From contig OY720638.1 of the NCBI GenBank assembly GCA_963169105.1, positions 6,434,749 through 6,498,748 on the forward strand: a DNA stretch of 64,000 nucleotides. Direction: 5' to 3'. Both the position numbers and the translations under genes were made by a program. Below, piece by piece: positions 1 to 12,500 of this stretch. Within the stretch, counting starts at the first letter, position 1; the number at the start of each line of letters is the position of its first letter. The notes beneath the pieces are model-generated. The model was given only the letters and a program-made list of their open reading frames with translations. It ran no database searches and was not told where the DNA came from. The stretch comes from Ceriagrion tenellum. Taxonomy: Eukaryota; Arthropoda; Insecta; Odonata; Coenagrionidae.

Positions 1-470
1 AGTGTCATCAGGTTAAGACTGCTAAATGAAAGCAGCACCAATCAAAACATATGTGCCAGTCTGGAAATTTCACATTGACGCTACTGCTCATGGCATAAAA
101 ATGCACAGAATGAATATTAACAGCCAATAGTACTTAAGTGATATGGTAACCTTCAGTGTGGAGGTAAAACAGCTTAAGTGACTAAAGGTCCATATGCAGC
201 CTTTTAGGTTTTCTCAACAAATATTTAAAAGACATCAAGACTTTTTTTAACTATTAGATAAATTAAACAGACAGAATTAAAAGACTTTTTACATAAGATA
301 AGGACATCATTAATTGCATGTATCAGGTGGACAATTTTAAGAAACAGAAGTCACATAGATTTGAAAGAGTGAGATGAGTATCTCACAGTGTGTCACAATT
401 ACTTCAATACATTAAATAATGCAGATAACCCAACTGAGAACAAAAAAAATTGAAGTACAGCATAGTTTAC
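1..470. other. AT-rich sequence downstream of the last recognised AHCYL exon
   Basis: No ORF or transposon signature was recognised. It should hold either the 3' UTR of AHCYL or an intron and a tiny terminal exon. I could not identify a convincing acceptor followed by Arg-Tyr-stop, nor a clear minus-strand AATAAA. Confidence 0.4.
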
Positions 471-591
471 CTGTAGTAATTTGGCTTGAATGGCCCAGCT
501 TTATTTAACCCCATATACTTGGCCTGCTCATCTGAGAGCTCAGTAAGATGGGCATCAAATGTTGGAAGGTGAAGGCTGGCAACATACTCAT
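471..591 (-). CDS. AHCYL1: AHCYL exon 8 of 8 seen (C-terminal)
   Basis: 121 bp, phase 1 in. It encodes DEYVASLHLPTFDAHLTELS, then DEQAKYMGLNKAGPFKPNYY and two bases of an Arg codon. The acceptor is TTCCAG. The 3' limit is ambiguous. ACAG|GTAAAC is a good splice donor and would leave a final exon of one or two codons plus stop below 470. Reading through instead gives Arg then TAA at once, ending the protein at NYYR. Family members usually end NYYRY. Confidence 0.93.
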
Positions 592-3500
592 CTGGAAATG
601 AATTCCCAATCACACAATATCACACATTTGAGTTCCTGTTAAAGGTATACTTATCATTGCGAGCAAATAGACAATTTCCCAAGTAGAAAATTCTCTAGAG
701 TACATGGCAAGAAATTTAATAAGTTTAAAGATCAAAATGAATTATACTTGACATCAAATTCTTCACTCAACTTTATCAAACAACGTATGAAATTGTTTCA
801 GGCTTAACTTGGTGGAAATGCGATATATCCATGATAAAATATAACAACAATAGTAATATCCACACTTTAATGTACTGCTTCAACACCCACCATGGTTTCG
901 ACATAAATTCAATTGATTTTGCAGATAAAATTTCCAACATAGTTCCCCCTCCCAACGCGAAACTTATCTCCTTCGATGTCACCAATCTGTTTACCTCCAT
1001 TCCCGCTACTGAAGCTTCTATCTCAACCCTACACTGGTTAAAGGACTCCAAATGTGACCCGGTGATCTATAAAGAGATGGAAAAGCTTCTAGATATGTGT
1101 CTCTCACAAAATTACTTTATTTACAATGGTTGTTTTTACCTACAAAATAGTGGCCTTGCTATGGGATTGCCTCTCTCCCCGATTCTAGCAGAAATATTCA
1201 TGGATAACTTGGAGTCTAAACTGTTTACCTCTGGTCACCCTCTTTTGACCAAGGTAGTTTACAGGTTTAGATATGTAGATGATATTTTATGTTTACGGAC
1301 GGGCTCGTTACGCCAATTAAATAATTTTAACAATCTTTTAAACTCCATCCATGACAAGATAAAATTTACTGTTGAGTATGGCGGGGACAAAATCAATTTC
1401 TTGGATTTAAATGTTTCTATTAACAGAGGTAGACATGATCTCTGTATATACAGAAAAGATACCTTCACAGATGTGATTATTCCTGTAGACTCATCTGACC
1501 ACCATTTGCACAAGCTAGCCGCATTGAGGTGTATGATCAACTGTCTAGTGAACATTCCGATGACGATCCATAACTTTGATATAGAACTCAAAGTAATAAA
1601 AACCATAGCAATTAGGAATGGCTTCAACATCAAGTGCTTAGACAAGATGCTTAACCGCTATCGCAGAAACCACCAAAGAACCACCAAATTGTTGACATCC
1701 CTGTGTTTGGTCCCGAATAAAATTTCCCGGTGGGTCAAATTACCTTTTATTAGAAATATATCTTATAAACTACAGAATATTGTTCCCAAAAATAATTGTA
1801 AAATCTCATTTTATAACCCTTTGACGCTTGACAAGATTTTATTTAATTCTAAGGACAATTATGACCGTATGGACAAAAGTGGAGTGTATAAATTAAAGTG
1901 TGAGGACTGTGGTAATTGTTATGTTGGACAGTCTGGTAGAAGTTTTAAATACAGAGTGAAGGAACATAGAAGAATTTTTATACATAATGATGGAAAATCT
2001 TGTTTTGCAAATCATTTATGCCGGTGTAATCATTTTAGCAACTTTGACATAGATATTTTACATTGTATTGACAAAGGGCTTAAATTGGATTTTATGGAAA
2101 AATTTGAAATTGTCAATAGCCCCGATGAAATTTGCAACGATGTTTTATTTTGTTCTGACTCACCTTTGTTAAAGCTAAGCGTCCCTATAACAAAACCCTG
2201 ACCTTCACCCACACCCCACTTTGTCTCCGTTTTACGTCATCGGCCCCATATGTTCACCCAAATTGTTCTTTCCCCCTCTCACTTCCCTCTCCTTCCCCCT
2301 CCTCCCCCCCCCACGCCTCTTCCATATACCCCCTCCTCCTACCTTGGCTCTGGTATAAATACATGTGAGAGTGTCTGTCCCATCACCTTGATAATGACAT
2401 AGTATGTCGAAACCATGGTCGGTGTAGAAGTAGTACATTAAAGTGTGGATATTACTATTGTTGTTATATTTTATCATGGATTTATCAAACAAAATTTAAC
2501 ATCATGACTGCACTTCATTAACACATAGGGGGTTAACAATGTAATATTATGTGAATTTTTACCAAGGCGGTACGAGATGTAATATTACGTCCTGTGATTT
2601 ACAATCAAAGCATTAGTACCTATTACACAATTATGCTTCCACACCACTCTGATACCCTATTTAGAGTCTCATTTCATTTTTATTCCAAATATTTTCACTT
2701 GTTCACGCTTTTTAGTGAATTAAAACAGATTTCTTCCTGCTGTATAAGCTGCTAAATTGTGCCATTTATGAGTGACTACTATATGTGTAAATAGAAATGT
2801 ATGATGGCTTTAGTGTTAAAGTCGTCACAATTCGTACTAAGGAGTAATAGCATGGAGTTCTATTCCTCGCCCACTTGTATAGTAAATGTATGATATCTGA
2901 CACTTCTTTTCAAATGACGGGACGGGTAATGGGAAAGCAGGAGGAGCCTGAGGCTAGTCATATGATTCTGAGGGAACCAATGGGAATGTGGGTGGGGAAT
3001 TTCCTTCTCCCGTCAGCTCAGTCTTTATCTGGCATTGGTTATGTGACAATCTGCTCTCTGCTAACTGTGTTGCCACATATTCTGCATATTTGCCCAAGCC
3101 TGTGTATATCCTTTGTTCTGACTCACACATTACCAGGGGTATGGCGATGCCTTGCTGGTACTCAAACCTCCCCAACCTCGCCCATTCCACAAACTTCCCC
3201 TCTCATGCAAGAGTAAGCAAGCACTGACAAGAGTGGCAGAGTTAACACACACCAATTCATTGAAAAAGAACTATAGTAATTGGCGGCGGTAGTGACTATG
3301 TTCTGCGACGACGAGATGGCAAGAGACTCAATGGCAAGAGGAGCTAAGGGTATCCTCGGTGCCCGAATATGTTACACTCAGAGCCTTACGGCTCTTGCAA
3401 TCCCATAATTTATTCTACATTGATGACTAAATAGGAGATGGATAGTTTGGTTTTGGTATATTCGGTTGGCAGGCCGTTTCGGCAGAAAATGTCCCGCAAG

Positions 3501-6500
3501 TTTTCAGAGATGTGAGGTGAAGGGAAAAAGATCAGGATGCGTCTGCTTGTTGCCCACTACAAGCTTCCTGTGGCATATTGTTTTTCCAGTGTTTGTGACG
3601 TTCCATCATTCAGGATGTGACAAATTTAAAGAAAAATGGAAATTAATTCCTTTAAGTGATGGGTTGTTGAAAATGGCAGCTCCAAGGTCTTTTGCAGGAG
3701 AACATGGTGTTGGTCCTTTTATCAGCTTCAATTTTACAACTACATCTGATGATTCAGCGAGTGTTTCCAATGCAAAAATTGCTTTCACACATGATCATTG
3801 TTTCAGTTTGAGAATACCGATTCCTGAGGGAAGACAAAAACTAGAGGAAATGTTTTGTTTTATTTAGCAAAGACAAAATAATTACAGGAAAGGCGACTAG
3901 AAATTAGGCTTCTGTTTTACTCCAAACTTTGTAGATCCTGACTGTTTACAGAAAATCTTTACATGTAAATTACACCAAGAAATGTTTTGCATGACACTTT
4001 TTGATTAATTTTTTTATATAATGTATTTTCCTTTGTTGAACGTAGCTTTTTCTTTGATAAATTTGATAATTTGAATCATATATCAATAAATTACCCACAA
4101 CATACCCATGTAACCTCAACGTGTACCTTTTTCTTTTTGGAAAAAGAATTGTAAATAATTTTTTGTCAAAAAAAACAGTGGTTATACACTTAAAAAATCG
4201 AAGCTGACACAGGAAGAAGCAGTGGTCTATAGTTTGACATGTAAAACAATTGTGTATCACTCATGGTATATTTTTGACAGATTTCTTAAAAAGGGAAAAA
4301 TAGTCCAACGGGAGCTAATGCACGCCTATAAAATAGACCACCCTCAAAGTGTTAGGCTTTGATGGGTTAAATTAATAGCATAGGGCAATCATTATGTCTC
4401 ACTTTATCAACACTTATGATGAACATAAATTAAGAAAAAAGTATGCCAGTGCCAAAATGTTTTCCATACTTTTCTAGTAGTTAGGATATAAGTATAGATA
4501 ATACATAAATTTCTTACACATACCCATTTTTTTCGGCAGTAGGTATACATCTGATTTATATCGACCATGAGGTGCATTGAACAGCTCTATCAGGGCAAGA
4601 GCCTGAAACGCAAAGAGACAATAAAAATTTAAGTCATGCATACTTCAATTATGATTAGAAGCTTGGAAGGAATCATGCCACAGTGCATAACTGATAGTAG
4701 GCTGGGGTACACGCCATTTACAGTAAAACCTTTCACTTATGGACAGCAGTTATCCACATGAATGTCTGTATGTGAAAGGTGTCCATAAGTCAGAGGTGGG
4801 ACCATCACAATGATTAAGAACCCTCAACCCCCTTTTATGGATTAAGGTGATCTATCAGTATCAGAAAGGAATTGATGGCTGTGGTAAAAGTTTTTCATAG
4901 AATTATAAATAAAACAGAACATCAACTAAAATGGTTTCTAATTTTAATCTAGGACATTATAAAAATTTTAACGTATCTATGCAGTTCTAAAAAGTCATTG
5001 ATTTTTGTTCCCTTCTATTTTTTTAACACAAACTCTTACTCAAAATTCATCAGTAAATAAAACAAAGCTCTTAGTGCACCACTATGACATTTTGCAATGC
5101 AAAATTTCTTCAATAGTTTGATTTGACATGACACTTTGGAATAGGTATTCACAGTTAACCATTCAACTGAGGCCTCAGGTTCACCATCAGTACCATCACT
5201 TATTGTCACGTCATTTTCTCCTCTTCTCTGACGTTAATATTCTTGATAATAGGGCAAAGTCCACCTCATTATCTACAGTAATGAAATTAAAATTTTTTGA
5301 CGCATAGTTAATGCAATTGCCAACATCAAGCAATGAATTTTCCAGCATCCCAGTATCATTATCTCGCTCAGCTGTCAAGTCCACATTGAGATATCCTATC
5401 TTCATGAAGCAAATACTGACTCTTGATGTTTAAATGTTTTTGACCATTACGTCAATCCAAAATATGGTACCACGAATGGTTACTGACTTCCCCACACATT
5501 CCTAAGAAAGTCCATTGTCATATTTTGCTATCTTGTGCTTTGAAAAGAGTTGTCTATGCAGTAAAGGACCCCAAATCTGGAATCCTGAAATTTGGAAAAC
5601 CTAAAATCTGTAACATTAAAAATTTAGTTAATCTTCATTCGAAAATACTGTTGTCTAGTTTTTTGACATGCCACCACATGGCACCATCATCCCCGGGCAG
5701 TCCTTCCACACACACATAGTTTAAGCCACAGTCATAGAAAAGTAAGAAGAGGAAGTTTTTGCCTGGACCACACACGCGGCATCCACACAGCAAGTTCGTC
5801 ATCGGGCAAGGTGTTCCCGCCCTTCCGCAAAGTGTCGGTACACTTGCACACATCAAAGGAGATGAATGCCCGCCTCGGGGTTGCATGGCACACCATCCAC
5901 ACATTCAGTTTCAACTAGGCCTACTTAGTGTTGAGGATTACTACAGCATATTTGCTGTCAATGGTTTGCATACTTAATGCAAATTGTCACCATGCACAAT
6001 TCCAAAATGTGCACAAGATGAATTTTCGATGTTCGCCACTTTACTGATTGACATTTGGCAAAGTCTGCATGTATAGATGCAAAGACAACCTCTGATGTGG
6101 TGAATTCAGTAATTGGCGAATGCTAGCCCATTGGTGAATGCCGCATGTATGGCTCCGGCTTAATGATCGAAAGGTTCACATTCCAGCTGTGACGTTCGTA
6201 TGTTTTCGCAGAAGTGCTCCCGCTGTTTATCTTACTGAAAATGAGGCTTTTAATCCCTCATGAAGATCATCCCTACAAGGCCAAAGCTAAAAGTACCTAT
6301 ACAAAAAATCAAACACAGTCGACTGATACAGAGCATAAAAACGTTCCACACCAAAGAACTTTGGGGAAGACAATAATATTAGTTTCAATAATAATATTAG
6401 TAGCTGTTCAGATATCTTACTTATTCTGTTTTGGCAGCCAAATGCGGAGCATGACACCATTTTACACGCACAGGTGGCCGCTCGCTTTATTTCCCCAATT

Positions 6501-9500
6501 TACGATATAAAACGCGAGACTACGCACTTATCTTGATTTTGGAGGCAGCCACAAGCACGTTTTATTCGACAAAATCCTCGATTGGACTCAATACATCCAC
6601 AACTGAGCCACAATAAAGCCACGAAAGTCACCAGATTTCAATGCTTTTGCATAGGAGCACCCAATGTTTTCATAGCCACAACATGGCAAAATGCGCAAAA
6701 GCGATCGTCAATTCCACCGAGTAGGATGTCCTACTCCATGGTCAATTCGGCTTCAAGTATCCCCGCTGGAGAGAGCTTCAAGGCTACCAATTGATGCGAT
6801 GTTGTGGCCGGTGAAACTTGCTGGCCGTGTCGTCGCTGGTGTAGCGGGGTCGACGGACGAGTCTGTACAAGCAAACATTGTTGTCTGTCCTTTCCAGTGA
6901 TACTAGGAACTGACTTCATGGAATTTACCGGGATGGTGTTGAATTTTATGAGTAACAAGTATACCTTCAACTTCACCGAAGAAACTTTCAGTTTACTCCA
7001 GGAAATTGTTCGAGGGAACGACGATGAGAACCACCCCGTGGGCGATCGAGAACGGGTCAATACCGAAGTAATCAGTAAAAGAAAGAGGAGCTGATAAGAA
7101 AATTCCCGGACGTGTTGACTAAGGCCTTGGGGACAGCAAAAAACTTCGAATGTTCCATTTCATTATGTGATGACAACCCTGTACGATCGGCGCCGTATAA
7201 CCTAACCCCTCCGAAGCTGAAACTTCTCAAAAGGCACTTGAAGGATTTGCTGAAGAAAGAAGTGATAACAAAGTCGCGATCGAATTACGCCAGCCCGGCC
7301 TTCCTCATAGAAAAAACGGGAGGGGGGGTTTAGGCTAGTAGTCGACTATCGAAAACTGAATAAGAAGGTTAAATTTGATTGCTTTCCCTTGCCCACCATT
7401 GAAGGAGTCTTTCAGCATTTTAAGTGGGCCAAGGTATTCCCTGTCATCGATCTCAACTCCACCCACCTCCAAATTCCCCTTTCAGAGGATTCACGAAGGT
7501 GCACGGCCTTCACGACACCCATTGGGTTATACGAGTATAGGAAACTCCCATTTGGAATTTCGATTGGCGGGCAGACTCTTTCAAGGGTGCTGGATGAAAT
7601 ATTTCATGAATTAAATATGAATATGTGATAAATTATTTGGATGACCTAGTGGTGTATAGCCAATCCGAGCAAGAGCACCTGAGGCACTTGGAAGAAGTAT
7701 TCCATAGACTGCGAGAGCAAGGTTTTTACCGTTAACCCTGAAAAGGTAATATTGTTCGCCGAGGAAATAAAATTTCTGGGGCTTAATATATCAGGTGAGG
7801 GTGTCAAAGTAAACCCGGACAGAGTGAGATCCGTAATTGACTTCCCTGCACCAAAAAACTTGAAAGGAGTAAAGAGATTTCTTGGTATGTGCAGTTTCTA
7901 CAGTAAATTTATTCCAAAATTTTCGTCTATCAGTGCACCGTTAAACGAGCTAAAAAGAAAAGGAGCTAAACTGATATGGGGGCACGAACAAAAAAGGAGT
8001 TTCCATGAGCTCAAGGAAGCGTTGGCGACGGCCCCGGTTTTACATATTCCAGATCATAACCAGACCTTTGTTTTGCAAACAGACACATCAGAAGCATCGA
8101 TAGCGGCTGTATTAAACCAAAGCATCAATGGAAGATTAGCCCCCATCGCATATGGATCGCGAACCCTCACAGAAGCGGAGAGGAAATATTCAACGTATGA
8201 AAAGGAATGCCTCGCATGCCTGTTTGGGTGTGAAAAATTTCGGGGATATTTGCAACACAGCGACTTTGAGTTGCATACTGATAACCAAGCCCTTTCCTGG
8301 ATGAAATACCATCCTAACCAACTAGGGTGAGTAGGAAGGTGGTTGCTACGACTATCGCCGTTCAAATGTTCGACGGGGAACCACAGGGAGTTGAAGAGGA
8401 GATTAACGTGCTCCATCAAATACCGGCATCGTTTACTTCCCTTTTTGGAACACCAGGAGAAGGATGAGGAGTGTAAACGTACAGTTTCTAAAATAAAGGG
8501 CGACGAAAGAGTAGGAAATTTCGGTATTAACATGGGTTGTTAGTCAATAAGAACCGCCGAAGAAACAGGCACAGAATAGTCGTCCCCTCTTCCTTAAAAC
8601 CAGTTATCATGAATTATTACCACGAATCCGTTTTCGGAGGGCATCTAGGAGTGTCGAAAACCGTCCACAAAATCGCGAGTAAATTTTATTGGTGGAATAT
8701 GTACCGCGAGGTGAAGGAGTACGTCCGGTCATGCCCGGCGTGTCAAGGAAGTAAGCCGACACCTAATGGAAGATTAGGACTACATGCAGCAGAGATTTCG
8801 ACGAGGGCATGGGAAAGAATATTTATTGATTATGTGGGGCCCATCACGAGATCCTGATCAGGAAATATCGCCATACTAGTAGTGGTGGACGCATTTTCCA
8901 AATTTACTGTTATGGTCCCGGTGAGGAAAATAGATGCTCAGACCACTGTGAGAGCACTGGCGAAAAACGTCTTTAATAATTTTGGAACACCCTAAGTTAT
9001 CGTTTCAGATAATGCCTCAATATTCCATTCAAAGACATTCAAGGACTTCTGCTTCTCGCGGGGAACTAGACACGTTACTCTCTCCCCCTACCATCCACAT
9101 CCATATGGATATCGATATCGCACGCCGAAAGGTTCAATCGGAATCTAAAATACGCCCTTACTATTTACCACCATGGCAACCGTATGGAATTGGATGAGAA
9201 TTTAGATTTTCTAACCGTAGCCTTCAATACTGCAATGCACAAGTCCACGGGATGCACGCCGTCAAGTTTATTCCTAGGCAGAGAATTACAAACCCCGTTA
9301 GAAGTTCGCTGGAACATTACCGACGACTTCACGGTAGAAATGGGAGGGGATAACAGGGAAGAAAAATGGAATTAGGATATAAGGAAACTACGTGAGTCAA
9401 GGAAAAGAGTGGTGGAGAAGTACAATTCTACGAGGACACAACACAATTTTAAGGAAGGTGACTACATGCTCGTGAAGGAGCATCCCATTAATTCCGCCGC

Positions 9501-12500
9501 AAAAAGAGAATCCGCTAAACTAACGCCGAAGTGGTCGAAGCCTTTTTGTATTTCCAGGTTCCTCTCCCCTGTGACAGCAGAACTCCAGGGAACTCAGCCA
9601 GACCCAGGCCAAGTCTTCCGAAGGGCGCACGTCTCGCAGCTGAAAAGATTCATTCCACGAGACTTGCCCATCGGAATGGAGGAGGAGCTCGGTCAACCGA
9701 ACCCGCGGGTCCGAAGCGGAGATAACATCGCTAGCCCGGACTGGAGTGGGGGACTGGTGGAGGGGGGGATCGAGTACCTTCAAAGCCACACCCCCGACAC
9801 TGGGCCGAGGCGAAGCCATCAGACCAATGCAACACAGCATCATCTTCGGCGGGGGAGGATGAGCCGAGCTCGGCTCGGCGTCAACTGGGGCTTAAGTGCC
9901 CAGTATTATGTAATGTATAGGGGGTCGAGTGCCCGTCTCCCTTTAAAAGGAGGAGCAAGGAAGGGCAGTCGCCTCCGCACCGAAGTAATAAACGTACAAA
10001 AGGAAAAGGTCTCTTATTTCCACGGCCCAAAAGTAACTCGTAGGTCGTATGTTTCGTTCAGAGTTTCCGTGTTTGACCACTTCCGTGATGCCATCACTGA
10101 TTCTGAATTATGGCACAAAGACATTTATATTGGTGACTATTCTTTTTGGAAACGAGCCCTGAGTGGTTCCGTGCGTTAGTCCAAAACCCTAAAGAAAACC
10201 TCTATATTTTTCATCCGAACACTCAGTGCATTCGGAATAAAGTTGACGAAGTGGACGCGTACGTAGCTGAGAGTGGAATTGATGTTATATGTTTATGTGA
10301 ACATTGGTTGATAGTGGAAGAGAAAGATTCTATTAACCTTTGGGGCTTCATCCAGGCCACTAGTTTCTGCCGCAAGAAGAAGAAGAATGGTGGGGTTCAG
10401 ATTTTTGTAAAAGACAGCCTTAGGTTCAAAAGCCTCGACTTGAACCCTTACTGTTTGGAATTACCTACAATATTGAGGCGGTGGCTATTGAAATAATAGT
10501 GCCTAAAACCATTGCTGTTTCTGTATATCGTGCACCTAACGGTGACATAAGTTTGTTTTCAGCTGAGCTTGAAAAACTTCTTTTATTTCTTAGTCACTGG
10601 AATGCTAGAATTGTAATTTGTGGTGATTTTAACATTGACATCACACAGGACGGGAGTCCATCCAGGGGCAAGCAGAACATATTAAAATCTTTTGGTCTGG
10701 ACTGTGTTAACTATGAACCCACCAGGGACCTAGCAGTTTTGAATAATATTGCCACTAATATTAGCAGGGACCAGTGTAATGTAAGTGTCGTCTCCCCTGG
10801 GCTGTCTGAGCATTGTGGTCTGCTAATGGTAATCCCCATTCATAATAAATAGAATAACGACTCTATTTCGTGGATAAAATTGAGGCCTATATCAATGGAG
10901 AAAACAGATGAGTTAAATTTACTGTTAAGTATAGTGCATTGGCCAGAAATATTAACTCATTCATGAGCAGATGAAAATTTCCACAAATTTCTTAGTACAT
11001 TCTTAGACTTATATAACCACTGTTTCCCTCTGGTTTGCAAAATAAGGTATCCTAGTAAGGTTACTACACATGCTTCTGGGTATTCTTATGATTTAGGGAG
11101 AATGAAAGTCAAAATTATGGCTCTCTACAATAATTATAAAGCACTTGGAACAACTGAGGCTAAGGTAGCCTACAATAATGCCAGGAAAAGTTACAAAATG
11201 TCTATTGCACAGGCTAAGTTAAATGCTAATGTTGAGTTCATAGACAAAGCTGACAATAAATATAAGGCTGCTTGGAAAGTAATAAATTCTGAAATAAATG
11301 GCTTTAGAAACAGTTTCAGTGTCCCTTTTAAAGCTAAGGAGTTTAGACATGTGTGTGAGAGATCTGTGAAGACTGTGATAGGTAGTATCATCCCTCCTAA
11401 AGTTACTACTCAAGATTTACTTAATAACATGAGCCAGACAGAGAGCTCCCTATCCTGGATCCATACTACATCTTCCAACATTCTGAAAATTGTTCAAGGC
11501 ATGAAACGATCTGATAGCAAGGATATCTATGATATACCTAATAACCTGATCATAGCAGTCATTGTCCATATTTCAAGAGCCGCTAACCTATTGCATCAAC
11601 ATGTGTCTAGACCAGGGTATTTTCCCGAATAAGCTGATAATAGCTAAAGTTGTACCTGTGCATAAAAAGGATGATAGATATATTGTCAACAATTACAAAC
11701 CAATTTCTATTGTTCCGGTGTTTCCCAAAATCATTGAAACTGTAATGAAAAATCAATTGTATAGTTTTCTTGAATCCAATTATATTTTATGTGAATCTCA
11801 GTTTGGTTTTAGGGGGGGTAAATCTACTGTTGATGCAGTTGAAACTCTTATTTCTGATGTTTTGGAAGCTTTTGAACAGCATGACATGACTAAGGACATG
11901 TTATGTGACTTGAGTAAAGCTTTTGACTGTGTTTCTCACCGTATTTTGCTAGATAAACTGCAACACTATGGAATTAGAGGTAGAAAATATAGTATTTTTG
12001 AGTCTTATCTGAATAGGCGCAATCATATTGTCACAATAAATGGAGCTGATACAGAAATGTCAGCGGTGAATGAGGGTATTCCTCAAGGGTCAGTGCTGGG
12101 ACCTCTTCTTTTTATTATTATGCTCAATGATCTAGGTGTAAATGTATCAGCAAAGCCCCTTCTCTACACTGATGACTCAACCCTCTACACAGGACCATCC
12201 GACAGGTATAGCAGAACCCTCTCCAAGCGCCAGTAACTCCACCTATAAATGTAGTAAACTTGACTATGGCGCTATGTGTGTGGTTGGTAAGAGTGAAGGG
12301 ATCGACTCGATAGTTATCGATATGCAATCTTGGTCATCCCGGACATCTCCCGCCACCGGGCACATGGCCCTTGACAATCACGGAGTACGGGTGTTGCTAT
12401 ATTGAACCCCTCTAACATAACATGGTGGCAGCAGTGGGATCAGCAGTGATTAATCAATTCGTGGAGTACGATTGAGTAACTGAGTAATCATCCGAATGAC

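Larger units (their letters stand above)
827..2481 (+). mobile_element. Penelope-like retroelement, 5'-truncated, with inverted terminal copy
   Basis: A single Penelope-like insertion in the last long AHCYL intron, antisense to the host gene. It comprises an RT/GIY-YIG ORF, a pyrimidine-rich 3' region (2202-2383) and a 3' segment (2384-2481). The last 79 bp of that segment recur in inverted orientation at 827-905. Penelope elements are known to carry such pseudo-LTR copies in direct or inverted arrangement. The N-terminal RT motifs are missing, so the copy is 5'-truncated and the inverted copy is fused to the break. Confidence 0.88.
6670..10030 (+). mobile_element. Ty3/gypsy LTR retrotransposon, decayed, gag and 5' LTR missing
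   Basis: Pol domains follow the Ty3/gypsy order PR-RT-RNaseH-IN on the plus strand, split over many frames by indels and stops. No gag or 5' LTR is recognisable upstream. The right end has a TATA-like TTTAAAAGG at 9940-9955 and AATAAA at about 9987, as expected of a 3' LTR. Without a partner LTR its edges cannot be fixed. Codon use is more GC-rich than in the flanking intron. Confidence 0.9.
10146..12236 (+). mobile_element. LINE (non-LTR retrotransposon) with AP-like endonuclease and RT, 3' end missing
   Basis: Plus-strand LINE starting at or just before the endonuclease domain and ending inside RT, a few tens of bases 5' of the LTR element at 12277. The clade is not certain. The combination of an NTQCIRNKVDEVD-type start with YRAPNGD and the linker resembles the CR1/L2/Daphne group. 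At least four frame breaks occur (about 10465, 10852, 10965 and 11600). Confidence 0.88.

Noticed and set aside
776..1645. Minus-strand frames over the Penelope ORF
   Set aside because: They are antisense shadows of the RT coding region and have no motifs.
2232..2492. Minus-strand frame starting in the Penelope 3' terminus
   Set aside because: It reads the inverted terminal repeat and the pyrimidine-rich region, giving low-complexity Gly/Arg-rich sequence.
3378..3398. AGAGCC..GGCTCT hairpin as a possible tRNA or terminator
   Set aside because: There is no cloverleaf around it and intrinsic terminators do not apply to this kind of genome.
3466..3867. 133-codon open frame on the plus strand
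   Set aside because: No recognisable domain, no splice context or conserved motif, and overlapping antisense frames of similar quality. Length alone is not convincing in this composition.
8054..8533. 159-codon minus-strand frame
   Set aside because: It lies opposite the Ty3 RNase H frame, which has clear motifs.
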